Shown here in pieces: positions 26,021-35,500 of a stretch of DNA of 64,000 nt. Where the stretch lies: NCBI RefSeq assembly GCF_022024015.1, contig NZ_CP091786.1, positions 806,001 to 870,000 on the forward strand, in the 5' to 3' direction. The DNA is from Prevotella sp. E9-3 (GTDB lineage Bacteria; Bacteroidota; Bacteroidia; Bacteroidales; Bacteroidaceae). The first letter of the stretch is position 1, and the number at the start of each line of letters is the position of its first letter. The translations under genes were made by a program, and so were the position numbers. The notes beneath the pieces are model-generated. The model made no database searches and was not told the origin of the DNA. It saw nothing but the letters and a program-made list of their open reading frames with translations.

Positions 26021-26238
26021 CCCAGTTCGTTGGCTGCCATCGTAATAGCCTGCATCTCGGCATGAGCCGTTACGTCGCACAAGGTCTCTGTAAGGTTGTG
26101 GGCTCTGGCTATGATACGGTCTTTACAGACGATGACGGTACCTATCGGTATTTCGCCTTTTTCTTCCGCTTTCCGAGCCTCGTCCAAGGCCTTGAGCATA
26201 AATTGCTCGTCCTTTTTCTGTTGTTCCTCAGTTGTCAT
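26017..26238 (-). pseudogene. Truncated tadA fragment
   Basis: Codons 1-74 of a second tadA (MTTEEQQKKDEQFMLKALDE start, then PIGTVIVCKD and the HAE zinc motif), cut off after NELGG. It loses the PCxxC half of the zinc site, so no active deaminase is possible. The open frame continues ~28 codons into antisense birA sequence. It lies 19 bp after the intact birA stop, on the same strand, as if birA-tadA was once an intact pair. Confidence 0.85.
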
Positions 26239-26257
26239 GTGAAATGTTCTTCAGTTG

Positions 26258-26992
26258 TCAAATGATGTATTGTACTTCTTTGAATGCATATCGGCGCTCA
26301 TGTCCGCTGTCATCTGTCAGAAGCAGATGACCGTCATCTTCCACATTGGCTATTTCGGCCATGAACACACCGTCCTTGTCAGTATAGGGGTGATAACCTT
26401 TGCGGCGATAGAGCGCAGCCATATAGTCAGCTTTCAAATCCTGACAAAGTCTCTGTTTAAAGCATTGCAGGATGCTGTTCAGTAATTCTTCGCGGTTGGT
26501 TTCCTGTTCTGTAATCTGCCAAAGTGATACAGGATTGGGAGCATCACTTTCAAACATCTGCTGGTTCACGTTCAGTCCCACGCCAATGATGCTTTCCTTG
26601 ATGAACTTCCCTTGGAGTGTATGTTCTATCAGAATACCGCATATCTTCCCGTTTCGCCAATAGATGTCGTTGGGCCATTTGATGCTTAGGTCGCCGATAT
26701 ACTGTCCCAATGCGTCGGTAATAGCCAGTGAGATGGCCATAGAGATATGAAATTGTCTGTTGGCAGACAGTTTCCCTTCTTGGGCAATCGTTCCCAGAAC
26801 AGACTCAGTAGGGTGTATGCGTATAGAGAAAAGCAGGTTCTTTCCGCGCTCACTTTCCCAGCGGTTTGTTCCGCATCCTCTACCAGCCGTCTGATAGTCG
26901 GCTACCACCACCATGTCCCTCTCTGAAGGATTGTCTTTCAGCCATCGGTTGGTGGAATCGGTCTCGTCAATATATTTAATAATGTAGTCCAT
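26258..26992 (-). CDS. birA: Biotin--[acetyl-CoA-carboxylase] ligase
   Basis: Attaches biotin to carboxylase carrier domains via biotinyl-AMP. 244 residues, the monofunctional form without the DNA-binding N-terminal domain. ETDSTNRWLK (10-19), TAGRGCGTNRWES (~37-49; the biotin/adenylate loop GRGxxxRxW with a Gly-Thr-Asn insertion form), and KWPNDIYWRNGKICGILIE (~111-129) are intact. The stop is close to the broken tadA, with a short near-duplication (TGACAACTGA, twice) between them. Confidence 0.93.
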   Translation of the reverse strand: MDYIIKYIDETDSTNRWLKDNPSERDMVVVADYQTAGRGCGTNRWESERGKNLLFSIRIHPTESVLGTIAQEGKLSANRQFHISMAISLAITDALGQYIGDLSIKWPNDIYWRNGKICGILIEHTLQGKFIKESIIGVGLNVNQQMFESDAPNPVSLWQITEQETNREELLNSILQCFKQRLCQDLKADYMAALYRRKGYHPYTDKDGVFMAEIANVEDDGHLLLTDDSGHERRYAFKEVQYII

Positions 26993-27077
26993 AATGATTG
27001 TTTTGCAAATTTCGTAAAATAATTTTTAAGTGCCAAAAGAATGGAGAAGCTTTTTCATTGTTTGAATGCCTGTTCTA

Positions 27078-27135
27078 AATTTTGGCCATTATTTTCTGAA
27101 TTTTGGCCAAAATTTGAAAAATAATGGCCAAAATT
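27078..27135. repeat. 58-bp triple palindrome array, GGCC core (copy 2)
   Basis: Units AATTTTGGCCATTATT (27078-27093), AATTTTGGCCAAAATT (27099-27114, perfect palindrome) and AATAATGGCCAAAATT (27120-27135), with 5-bp spacers TTCTG and TGAAA. GGCC cores start at 27084, 27105 and 27126, exactly 21 bp apart: same geometry as the AGCT arrays, different core. Confidence 0.85.
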
Positions 27136-27246
27136 TATTTTCGTATTTAGTGAATTGCGACGGAACAGAAATTAGGGAAACATGGAAAACTTCAACAGCT
27201 GTAATCGTATTATTTTGCGGTATATGAGAAAAAAGTTTCTATTTTG

Positions 27247-27277
27247 TTTGGAACTTATTGTTTTTTTTTTATCTTTG
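27247..27277 (+). promoter_or_regulatory. Promoter of the secreted orphan gene
   Basis: TTTG (27247-27250), 19-bp T-rich spacer, TATCTTTG (27270-27277). Confidence 0.75.
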
Positions 27278-27397
27278 CGCCCGAAATGCGTTAAATGGCT
27301 GAAGATAGCCTGTTTTGATGCATTTCTTGGAATAGCCAGGAAGCTAATTCCTATACTAGCCCGACCAATATTAATCTTAACTATAAATTAAATAGTC

Positions 27398-28045
27398 ATG
27401 AAAATTAAATCTTTTTTCTTATTAACTTTTTTGAGTCTATCATTACTTGCAAAGGCACAGTGTTTCCCCGTTGACACACTGAAGTTGAACACCACTTACC
27501 GATTGCTTGAGAAGAATCCGGGCAATGAGGAGTTGAAGAAACAGTTTTTTGATTCATTCCCTAACACTTGGTTCGATTTTATCTCAACGTACGGATATTC
27601 TTCTCAAGAAGGATATGACCTTTCTATGTATTTTATGGTAAATAAGCACCTAGATGCATTGGGCTCGCAGTCTTCAAAGGTTTCGGATGCTGCTTATTGT
27701 GAGAAAATTGTGAGTCTTGCAATTGGTGCTATCTTAGATGCCGACGGTCCGAATGCCCTTCACGGTCTGGAACACGCAGTTATGAAAAACAAGACAAAGG
27801 CGATGATGAGCGTGATTGCAAACTTGACAGAGCCTGACCAGATGTTGTACTGGCAATTCTACTGGTCTGCCTTGTTTAAAAAGGATTACGTTGATGAATA
27901 CGAGCAATTGCGCAAAAAGCTGATTAACGATTATCCTAACGAAACGAAGATTATGGATATCGCCTTTGAATATTTTTGTGGCAAGGTGCTTTTCGGATCC
28001 TGGAACCATATCAATGGCCGTAAATTAGCTTTTGAAGGGCGGTAA
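27398..28045 (+). CDS. Secreted protein of unknown function
   Basis: 215 residues, not recognised. Signal peptide MKIKSFFLLTFLSLSLLAKA (1-20) with likely cleavage before QCFPVD. The mature part is predicted mostly helical by eye, with YRLLEKNPGNEELKKQFFDS, NALHGLEHAVMKN and YVDEYEQLRKKLINDYPNE. No catalytic motif, lipobox or secretion tail. It stands alone between a consensus promoter and the pyrH promoter. A real gene is supported by signal peptide, promoter and RBS-proximal ATG. Confidence 0.75.
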   Translation: MKIKSFFLLTFLSLSLLAKAQCFPVDTLKLNTTYRLLEKNPGNEELKKQFFDSFPNTWFDFISTYGYSSQEGYDLSMYFMVNKHLDALGSQSSKVSDAAYCEKIVSLAIGAILDADGPNALHGLEHAVMKNKTKAMMSVIANLTEPDQMLYWQFYWSALFKKDYVDEYEQLRKKLINDYPNETKIMDIAFEYFCGKVLFGSWNHINGRKLAFEGR

Positions 28046-28089
28046 TGAAAATAAATTCTGTTTACCAATTGATTGAAAAGAAAAATTCT

Positions 28090-28097
28090 TATCTTTG
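28090..28097 (+). promoter_or_regulatory. -7 box for pyrH
   Basis: TATCTTTG, 27 bp upstream of the pyrH ATG. It excludes the in-frame TTG at 28095 as a start. Confidence 0.65.
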
Positions 28098-28124
28098 CAT
28101 CAGAGATTAAACAATTGTTATACT

Positions 28125-28835
28125 ATGGCAAGATTTAAGAGAATTCTTTTGAAGTTATCAGGCGAAAGTCTGATGGGTAAACAGGGATTCGGTATTGACC
28201 CTGAGCGACTGAGCGACTATGCGCAGCAGATTAAAGAAGTGAGTGAAATGGGAGTGCAGATAGGCATCGTTATTGGCGGTGGCAATATCTTCCGCGGATT
28301 GAGCGGCTCCCAGAAAGGCTTTGACCGTGTAAAGGGCGATCAGATGGGCATGTGTGCCACGGTTATCAACTCGCTGGCGTTGAGTTCTGCTTTGGGCGCT
28401 ATCGGCGTGAAAAACAAGGTGCTGACGGCTATCCGCATGGAACCTATCGGTGAGTTCTACACCAAATGGAAGGCCATAGAGGCTATGGAACAGGGGCAGG
28501 TATGCGTTTTTTCCGCAGGTACAGGCTCGCCTTATTTCACTACTGATACGGGCTCGTCGCTGCGTGGTATAGAGATTGAGGCCGACGTGATGTTGAAAGG
28601 TACACGTGTGGATGGTATCTACACGGCCGATCCAGAGAAAGACCCCACCGCCACTAAGTTCAACGATATTACTTATAAAGAGGTGTTGGCTCGTGGCCTG
28701 AAGGTGATGGATCTCACAGCCATCTGTATGTGTCAGGACAACAACCTGCCTATCTATGTGTTCAATATGGATGTTGTGGGCAATCTGAAGAAGGTAATGG
28801 AGGGCCAGGAAATCGGAACTCTGGTGCACAACTGA
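28125..28835 (+). CDS. pyrH: UMP kinase
   Basis: Hexameric pyrimidine-specific kinase making UDP. 236 residues from ATG at 28125 (MARFKRILLKLSGESLMG), the usual N-terminus. The amino-acid-kinase fold shows GIVIGGGNIFRG (~49-60), the GTGSPYFTTDTGSSLRG segment (~132-148) and DGIYTADPEKDPTA (~162-175). It is read alone here and ends at a bidirectional hairpin; in many bacteria it neighbours frr or tsf, which are not here. Confidence 0.95.
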   Translation: MARFKRILLKLSGESLMGKQGFGIDPERLSDYAQQIKEVSEMGVQIGIVIGGGNIFRGLSGSQKGFDRVKGDQMGMCATVINSLALSSALGAIGVKNKVLTAIRMEPIGEFYTKWKAIEAMEQGQVCVFSAGTGSPYFTTDTGSSLRGIEIEADVMLKGTRVDGIYTADPEKDPTATKFNDITYKEVLARGLKVMDLTAICMCQDNNLPIYVFNMDVVGNLKKVMEGQEIGTLVHN

Positions 28836-28870
28836 TTCCGGTCACGCCTTATTCAATTTAGAAGGCTTCA

Positions 28871-28925
28871 ATAAATAAAAGAAATCAGAACAACGATTCC
28901 CATTGTGCTGGTTTCTTTTATTTAT
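28871..28925. terminator. Bidirectional terminator between pyrH and DUF4834
   Basis: ATAAATAAAAGAAA pairs with TTTCTTTTATTTAT, extended inward by imperfect pairs; it serves two convergent genes. Confidence 0.8.
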
Positions 28926-28956
28926 ATAGATGGGGAACAGCAAATAAATACAATGA

Positions 28957-29346
28957 TTACTTTTCGGTGAATTCAACGTATTCGCCCTCATCCTGGCTGA
29001 ATATCTTCTTTTTACGTTCTTGGCGTGAGCGGTCGTCAATGATGGTGAATCCTTGATCGGTAGTAGCTGTTTGGTGTTGCTGCTCCTTTTGCTGTTGCTG
29101 AGCGTTGGGCTTACGGAAATGACTTCCGGTGTTGGTACCTTTAAAGTAGTCCTTATCAAATTGAGGGCCCTCGCCATCACCACGGTAATGCTTGTCGGCC
29201 ATTCGCTTAAAGGTCTCCTCGTCGTAATCGCCTGTGATATGCTGACGGATGCGCAGGTACAGTTTCCGCAGGTGGTAAAAGGCAACCAATAAAATGACCG
29301 CCCCGAATGCTGCAAGAAATAAGATTACTGCACCGAAAATCTTCAT
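28957..29346 (-). CDS. DUF4834 family protein
   Basis: 129 residues. One N-terminal membrane helix (about 4-25), then a basic/polar cytoplasmic tail with a Gln-rich low-complexity stretch (~82-92) and a conserved-looking C-terminal end DDRSRQERKKKIF...DEGEYVEF. Matches the Bacteroidota DUF4834 family. It follows pssA by 10 bp, the last gene of psd-pssA-DUF4834, so a link to phospholipid synthesis is plausible from context only. Confidence 0.78.
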   Translation of the reverse strand: MKIFGAVILFLAAFGAVILLVAFYHLRKLYLRIRQHITGDYDEETFKRMADKHYRGDGEGPQFDKDYFKGTNTGSHFRKPNAQQQQKEQQHQTATTDQGFTIIDDRSRQERKKKIFSQDEGEYVEFTEK

Positions 29347-29356
29347 GATGAGAAAT

Positions 29357-30064
29357 TTATTTGCGGGTAATCAAAGAAAGTATCACATACCATGCAATCA
29401 CAGCAGCGATGCCGATAACGCTGAAATTGATAGCGAGAGGGCAGATAATCATCAGTGCAGAAGTGATGACAAAGATGTATTTCACTTCGTTACCTTTCCA
29501 TCCCCAATGCTTGAATTTCAATGCGAAAAGGGGCAGTTCGGCTACAAGCAGATAGCTGCTTACTAACAGCATTGCCACGATGATCAGGAATAGATAAGTA
29601 TCAGGAATTTCGAGAGAGTTTACAAAATCTGTCTCTTCATCGAGAAAACTGATGAGTGAGCCCCAGAACAATGCGTTGGCTGGGGTGGGCAGTCCGATAA
29701 AAGATGTGGTCTGTCGCTCATCCAGGTTGAACTTGGCCAGTCGCAGAGCTGAGAAAGCTGCCATGATAAAAGCTACGAAAGGCATGAAAAGCGAGTGCAG
29801 GTCAAAACACGAGAGGTATGAGAACACAATGGCTGAGGGCGCTACACCGAAGGTAACGACATCGGCCAGTGAATCAAGTTCCTTACCAATGGGCGAGCTG
29901 ACGCCAAGAAGTCGTGCCGACATGCCGTCAAAGAAATCGAATACGGCACCAATGATAATAAACAACAATGCTATTGACAACATGCCATAGATTGCAAAGA
30001 CAATGGCAATACAACCAGATATCAGGTTGCAACAAGTAATGGCATTGGGAATATGCTTCTTCAT
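29357..30064 (-). CDS. pssA: CDP-diacylglycerol--serine O-phosphatidyltransferase
   Basis: Makes phosphatidylserine from CDP-DAG and serine in the inner membrane. 235 residues, multiple helices. The CDP-alcohol phosphotransferase motif DGxxARx8Gx3Dx3D is complete: D46, G47, A50, R51, G60, D64, D68. Lies 36 bp after psd, so the two steps to phosphatidylethanolamine are co-transcribed. Confidence 0.95.
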   Translation of the reverse strand: MKKHIPNAITCCNLISGCIAIVFAIYGMLSIALLFIIIGAVFDFFDGMSARLLGVSSPIGKELDSLADVVTFGVAPSAIVFSYLSCFDLHSLFMPFVAFIMAAFSALRLAKFNLDERQTTSFIGLPTPANALFWGSLISFLDEETDFVNSLEIPDTYLFLIIVAMLLVSSYLLVAELPLFALKFKHWGWKGNEVKYIFVITSALMIICPLAINFSVIGIAAVIAWYVILSLITRK

Positions 30065-30100
30065 AATTCCAACTATTTTAAATGTATGAACTATGAATGA

Positions 30101-30793
30101 TTATTGGGGCAAACGTGCAATAACGGTCTGATCGCCTGTAGTAGGCTGCCCCATATTTACCTCAACTTTTGAGCCGATAGGCAGGAATACATCGACACGC
30201 GAGCCTAACTTGATAAAACCCAAGTGCTCGTCAATATAGCAGTCTTCCTGTTCCTTGGCATAAGTAACAATGCGACGTGCCATAGCTCCTGCAATCTGAC
30301 GAACGAGAATGTCCTGACCGTCAGGGGTTTGAATCATGGTGTCGGCATGTTCGTTTTCTTCACTGGCCTTGGGAAGCCAGGCACGGTGATAGTTGCCGTT
30401 AAAGTGTTTCACGAATTTTACCTTACCGTCAACGGGGAACCAGTTGGCGTGAACATTCAGCGGACTCATGAATATACTGATCATGAGACGCTTATCGTGG
30501 AAGTAATTATTCTCTTCAACTTCTTCGATCACCACAACCTTACCATCAGCAGGCGCCACAACAATACGCTCGGTGTCGCCCGAAAAATAACGGATAGGAC
30601 AACGATAGAAGTTCAGCATCAGCAGCCAAGCAGTGCCAAAGATAGCTATAAAAATGATAAAAGGAATTGGCGTGTCGAACGAACGTCGCAGAATAACGCC
30701 TAATGCGATGATTGCAAAAAGAATGTAGAGCAACTCTTCAGTGCCCTCTCGATGTATTCTAATTTTCTTAAGTTTCTTGATTCTTTCTCCCAT
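30101..30793 (-). CDS. psd: Phosphatidylserine decarboxylase (short proenzyme type)
   Basis: Converts phosphatidylserine to phosphatidylethanolamine. 230 residues, the short type with an N-terminal membrane segment pair (~20-62). The self-cleavage site LGS at 196-198 yields the pyruvoyl group from Ser198. [11 protein letters not shown] and [16 protein letters not shown] (~108-123) are typical. First gene of psd-pssA-DUF4834. Confidence 0.95.
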   Translation of the reverse strand: MGERIKKLKKIRIHREGTEELLYILFAIIALGVILRRSFDTPIPFIIFIAIFGTAWLLMLNFYRCPIRYFSGDTERIVVAPADGKVVVIEEVEENNYFHDKRLMISIFMSPLNVHANWFPVDGKVKFVKHFNGNYHRAWLPKASEENEHADTMIQTPDGQDILVRQIAGAMARRIVTYAKEQEDCYIDEHLGFIKLGSRVDVFLPIGSKVEVNMGQPTTGDQTVIARLPQ

Positions 30794-30825
30794 GGTTAGC
30801 GTTAGCTAATTGTGTATATTAACTG

Positions 30826-30833
30826 CAAAGGTA
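30826..30833 (-). promoter_or_regulatory. -7 box for psd-pssA-DUF4834
   Basis: Minus-strand TACCTTTG, 33 bp upstream of the psd ATG. Confidence 0.6.
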
Positions 30834-30917
30834 ATGCTTTTTTGTAAAATGGCAAACTTTTTGATTGTTTCTTTGCGTTTTAGTGAATAAAATGACCATT
30901 TTATGTTAGATTAATCT

Positions 30918-32066
30918 TTACAGTTCTGCTTCATTTGGGACATTATCAGTCCATTTTATAACCGGTAATTCTTTTTCGTTGAAACTGATAGGCAACCAAA
31001 GGTGAAGACTCTGTGACAGATGGCGCGGATTCCAGATATCAGCCATGAACACGAACTCTTTTCCTGTTTTCATGATATAGGTGCCCTGTGCACCGAAAGT
31101 TTTGTCGGCAGGCATGTCGTGATAGCCTGTAGCCACACCCATGAAAGGGGAGGGCAGTTGGTGCCAAGGCCCCCAGATGTTGTCGGCTGTAAACAAACGC
31201 GCTTCGTTTGGAGCCCAACCGGTGCATCCCGAACAGATGAGCCAGTAGCGCCCGTCGTGCTTGAAGATACAAGGCGCTTCGTTTTGTCCGCCTGGTGCCA
31301 CCATTACATATCGCCCCGTGTAATCAAGATAGTCGTTTGTCAGTTCACTGATGAGAAGTGTAAGGTTTTCTTGCGATGAGGTGAGGTGATAGGCACGTCC
31401 GTCATCATCGATATAGACCGTCATGTCGCGACTCATTTGTCCGCTATTCATATCGCGCCACAGGTACATGCCTTTCTCTACCTCTTTGCGCCATTCAGGT
31501 GTCCACCACTTGTCCCATTTGGAGGCATCAGTATTTTTTGCGGCAGCTATCTGCTGCTGATTCATGTTGAAAGGCCATTTCCCTGCGTGCAAGCGAGTAC
31601 TTCTCAGGTATCGGAACGGACCAGTAGGCGAGTCGCTCTCAGCAAAGGCCACTCGGGCGGCTTCATAGCCGCGTCCTTTCAGCTCTAAATGAAAAAGCAT
31701 CACAAATTTTCGCGTCACCTTGTTGTATATCACCTTTGGTCGCTCCATAATACATCCGCGCTCAATGTCGTGCCCGTTTTCTTCACTTACGCTTAGAGCG
31801 ATGCCTTCGTTTTTCCATTGTTGAAGGTCGGCGGATGAATAAACGGCAATACCTTTCTCTGTGGTGAATCCGCGATAAGGGCGATGCTCACCGTACCAAT
31901 AGTAAGTACCTTCGTGGAAAATGATGTTTCCGCCGTGGGCGTTGATATGCTCCCCGTCTGTAGCAAGCCAAAGTTGGCCGTTCTTGAACTGAGCACAGAT
32001 GGCTGTTGCAAAACACGATGTGATAAAGAGGACGAGAAGTCGTAGTAATGTTTTGTGATGTTTCAT
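30918..32066 (-). CDS. GH43-family glycoside hydrolase
   Basis: 382 residues, signal peptide (1-25, ending ICAQ). The start of the mature part, ATDGEHINAHGGNIIFHEGTYYWYGEHR up to the five-bladed propeller repeats, fits GH43 (subfamily 34-like). Members act on arabinose or galactose side chains of plant or arabinogalactan polymers. Further propeller motifs are GCIMERPKVIYN (~104-115) and GGQNEAPCIFKHDGRYW (~259-275; Glu262 a candidate acid). Not in a visible polysaccharide utilisation locus. It lies between psd and dnaE, with its own divergent promoter. Confidence 0.85.
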   Translation of the reverse strand: MKHHKTLLRLLVLFITSCFATAICAQFKNGQLWLATDGEHINAHGGNIIFHEGTYYWYGEHRPYRGFTTEKGIAVYSSADLQQWKNEGIALSVSEENGHDIERGCIMERPKVIYNKVTRKFVMLFHLELKGRGYEAARVAFAESDSPTGPFRYLRSTRLHAGKWPFNMNQQQIAAAKNTDASKWDKWWTPEWRKEVEKGMYLWRDMNSGQMSRDMTVYIDDDGRAYHLTSSQENLTLLISELTNDYLDYTGRYVMVAPGGQNEAPCIFKHDGRYWLICSGCTGWAPNEARLFTADNIWGPWHQLPSPFMGVATGYHDMPADKTFGAQGTYIMKTGKEFVFMADIWNPRHLSQSLHLWLPISFNEKELPVIKWTDNVPNEAEL

Positions 32067-32093
32067 CTTTTTGGGTAGTTATTTTGTTCGGTA

Positions 32094-32101
32094 CAAATGT
32101 A
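32094..32101 (-). promoter_or_regulatory. -7 box for the GH43 gene
   Basis: Minus-strand TACATTTG, 28 bp upstream of the GH43 ATG, 43 bp from the divergent Dabb-dnaE promoter. Confidence 0.6.
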
Positions 32102-32144
32102 CAAATAAAAAACAGAAAAACTTGTAACAATGACAGAAAAGATG

Positions 32145-32152
32145 TAATTTTG
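32145..32152 (+). promoter_or_regulatory. -7 box for Dabb-dnaE
   Basis: TAATTTTG, 49 bp before the chosen Dabb start at 32201; an in-frame upstream start at 32048 would cross this box and was rejected. Confidence 0.6.
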
Positions 32153-32200
32153 CAACAGAAACAGACTATCATTATTATTTTTTTTATTTATTCATTTGTA

Positions 32201-32506
32201 ATGGTAAAACATATAATTCTTTGGACATTGCGTCCTGAACTCTCAGAAGAAGAGAAACAGACGGTAAAGGCTGGCATCAAAGCCGGTTTGGAAGGCTTGG
32301 TTGGCAAAGTGCCAGGCTTGTTGGAGGTGAAAGTGAATATTGACGGTCGCCTCGCTTCTTCAAATGCCGACGTGATGCTTGATTCCACCCTTGAATCGGA
32401 AGAGGCCCTAAAAGGTTATGCCGTACATCCAGAGCATGTAGCCGTAGCCAATAACAAGGTGCGCCCTTATACAGTAAGTCGTTCATGTCTTGATTTTGAA
32501 ATCTGA
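32201..32506 (+). CDS. Dabb (stress-responsive alpha/beta barrel) family protein
   Basis: 101-residue ferredoxin-like dimeric alpha/beta barrel protein. MVKHIILWTLRPELSEEEK (1-19) and the late HPEHVAVANNKVRPYTVSRSCLDF (only the HPEHV and D-F ends are diagnostic) match the Dabb family. Function is generally unknown. It ends 5 bp before dnaE, so dnaE is probably expressed from the same promoter. Confidence 0.85.
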   Translation: MVKHIILWTLRPELSEEEKQTVKAGIKAGLEGLVGKVPGLLEVKVNIDGRLASSNADVMLDSTLESEEALKGYAVHPEHVAVANNKVRPYTVSRSCLDFEI

Positions 32507-32511
32507 TAGGC

Positions 32512-35500
32512 ATGGAAGACTTTATTCATCTGCACGTACATACTTATTATTCCATCCTTGACGGACAATCGAAAATCAAGGACCTTGTGAACAAAGCCAT
32601 TGGTGATGGCATGCGCGGCATGGCCATTACCGATCACGGCGATATGTTTGGCATCAAGGAATTTCACGATATCGTGATGGGTGTAAACAAAGGCCGTAAA
32701 AAAGAGGGCCTGGACCCCTTTATACCGATCTTCGGTTGTGAGATGTATGTAGCCCGAAATGGTCCAAAGGAACAAAAGAATGGCAAGCAGGACCAGAGCG
32801 GCTATCACCTGATTGTGCTGGCCAAGAACTATAAAGGCTATAAGAACCTTATCAAACTTGTTTCCAATTCGTGGGTGGATGGCTACTACATGCGCCCACG
32901 TACCGATCGTGCCGATCTGGAGAAGTATCATGAGGGACTGATAGTCTGTTCGGCTTGTATTGCCGGTGAAGTGCCTAAGAAAATTCTTAATGGCGATATT
33001 GCCGGTGCCCGTGAGGCGATAGAATGGTATCATAACCTTTTCGGTGACGACTATTACTTGGAGTTGCAGCGCCATGAGGTAAAAGACCCAACCATCCGTG
33101 CCAACCGTGAGACATTCCCTTTGCAGCAACAAGCCAATAAGGTGCTGATTGAATTGGCTCATGAATATGGCATCAAACTGATTTGTTCGAACGATGTACA
33201 CTTCGTAGAGCAGGAGAATGCCGAGGCTCATGACCACCTGCTTTGTTTGTCAACGGGTAAGGATTTGGATGATCCCACGCGTATGCTTTACTCCAAACAG
33301 GAGTGGTTCAAGACAAAAGCCGAGATGAACGAGATATTCTCGGATGTGCCTGAAGCTTTGAGCAATACTTTGGAGATTCTTGACAAAATTGAAATCTACT
33401 CCATCGATCACGACCCAATCATGCCTTTCTTCCCCATTCCTGAATCGTTTGGTACTGAGGAAGAGTGGCGAAAGCGTATCACCGAGGAACAACTCTATGA
33501 AGAGTTTACACGCGATGAGAATGGTCAGAATCCTATGCCGCGTGAGGAGGGTGAGAAGAAAATCAATAAACTGGGCGGTTACGACAAACTCTATCGCATT
33601 AAGTTTGAGGCCGACTATCTGGCTGAACTTGCCTATCGTGGAGCCAAACAACGCTATTCACCCGATGAGGAGATAAAACTGGAGCAGGTGAAGGTGGAAA
33701 CCGAAAATCCCGATGCCTCATTCTTTGTGCTTCGGTCTTCACTCCCCAAGGACGTAGATGATCGTATCCGTTTCGAACTGCACATCATGAAGACCATGGG
33801 TTTCCCAGGTTACTTCCTCATTGTGCAAGACTTTATCAACTCTGCCCGTGACGAACTTGATGTATGGGTAGGCCCTGGTCGTGGATCTGCAGCAGGTTCG
33901 GTAGTGGCCTATTGTCTGGGTATCACCAAGATTGACCCGCTGAAGTATGACCTGCTGTTCGAACGTTTTCTGAACCCGGACCGTATTTCTCTCCCTGATA
34001 TTGATACCGACTTTGACGATGATGGTCGCGGAAAGGTACTGAAATGGGTAATGGATAAGTATGGACATGAGAACTGTGCGCATATCATTACCTATGCCTC
34101 AATGGCCACGAAGAACTCTATTAAGGACGTGGCCCGTGTAGAAAAGCTGCCACTTGCACAATCGAACGCCCTTTGCAAGGCCATCCCTGACCGACTGCCT
34201 GATGGCTTGAAGATGAACCTTAGCAATGCCATCAAATGCACTCCTGAGTTGAGAGAAGCTGAGGCGTCAAACGATCCGGTGCTGGCCAATACCATTAAGT
34301 ATGCCAAAATGCTGGAGGGAACCGTGCGTGGTACTGGTATCCATGCCTGCGGATTCATCATCTGTCGTGATCCTATCAGCGATTGGGTGCCTGTTTCTAC
34401 AGCCGATGACCCAGACTTCAAAGATACAAAAACCAACTGTACGCAGTACGATGGTCACGTAATTGAATCTACGGGACTCATCAAGATGGACTTCCTTGGA
34501 CTGAAAACTCTTTCAGAGTTGAAGGAAGCTTGTGCCAATATCAAACTCACGCGTGGAATTGATGTTGACCTTGATCATATCCCTATCGACGACCCCAAGA
34601 CCTATGAACTTTATCAGCAGGGACGAACCATTGGTACCTTCCAGTTTGAGTCGGCGGGTATGCAGAAGTATCTTCGTGAATTGCATCCAACAGTTTTTGA
34701 GGACCTTATTGCCATGAACGCCCTCTATCGTCCAGGCCCTATGGACTATATTCCACAGTTCATTGCCCGAAAGAACGGTCGTGAGGAGATTACCTATCCT
34801 ATTCCTTGTATGGAGAAATACCTGAAGGATACCTATGGTATTACGGTCTATCAGGAGCAGGTGATGTTGCTCTCTCGTCAGTTGGCCGACTTTACCCGTG
34901 GTGAGAGTGACGCTTTGCGTAAAGCTATGGGTAAGAAGAAGATTGAGATCGTAAACGCCATGAAGCCGAAGTTCATTGAGGGCGGAAAGAAGAATGGGCA
35001 CGATCCGAAAATTCTGGAGCAGATCTGGGCCGACTGGGAGAAGTTCGCTTCCTACGCTTTTAATAAGTCGCATGCTGCCTGCTACTCGTGGGTGGCCTAT
35101 CAGACGGCTTACATCAAGGCTAACTATCCTGCCGAGTATATGGCAGCTATCATGACGCGCCGCCGTGATCAGATTACTGAAATCACCAAACTGATGGATG
35201 AATGTAAGCAGATGGGCATTGCTACGCTAGGTCCTGATGTGAACGAGTCGTACCTGAAGTTCGGTGTGAACCATAAAGGCGAGATTCGTTTTGGACTGGC
35301 TGCTATCAAAGGTATGGGCGATTCGGTGGCTGAAGCAATCATCAATGAACGTAATCAGAATGGTCCTTTCACCAGTATCTTCAATTTTGCTGAGCGTGTG
35401 TCGCTGAGTGTGAACCGCAAGGCTTTCGAATCGTTGGCTTTGAGTGGAGGTTTTGATTCGTTTGGCATCCGCCGAGAGGTTTTCTTTGCCGAAAACAGTA

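Larger units (their letters stand above)
26993..27397. other. 405-bp divergent intergenic region with GGCC array
   Basis: Holds the upstream region of birA, the 58-bp triple-palindrome array (27078-27135), a consensus plus-strand promoter (27247-27277) and a ~115-nt leader. An open frame at 27182-27391 overlaps the promoter and has no homology-like features, so I regard it as non-coding. Confidence 0.7.

Noticed and set aside
25850..26065. 71-codon open frame read as a small fusion protein (BirA start plus antisense TadA)
   Set aside because: It begins at a TTG inside a frameshifted birA remnant and ends in antisense tadA; better explained as a pseudogene junction.
27182..27391. Open frame encoding 69 residues
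   Set aside because: It runs through the consensus promoter at 27247-27277 and shows no signal peptide, domain or RBS support.
28158..28829. 223-codon open frame antisense to pyrH
   Set aside because: It lies wholly inside pyrH on the opposite strand, and its His/Thr-rich product looks like a coding shadow.
32467..33237. 256-codon antisense frame at the start of dnaE
   Set aside because: It opposes the PHP domain of dnaE and part of the Dabb gene; composition is that of a shadow frame.
34513..35073. 186-codon antisense frame inside dnaE
   Set aside because: It is complementary to the conserved dnaE polymerase core, with no RBS or promoter.
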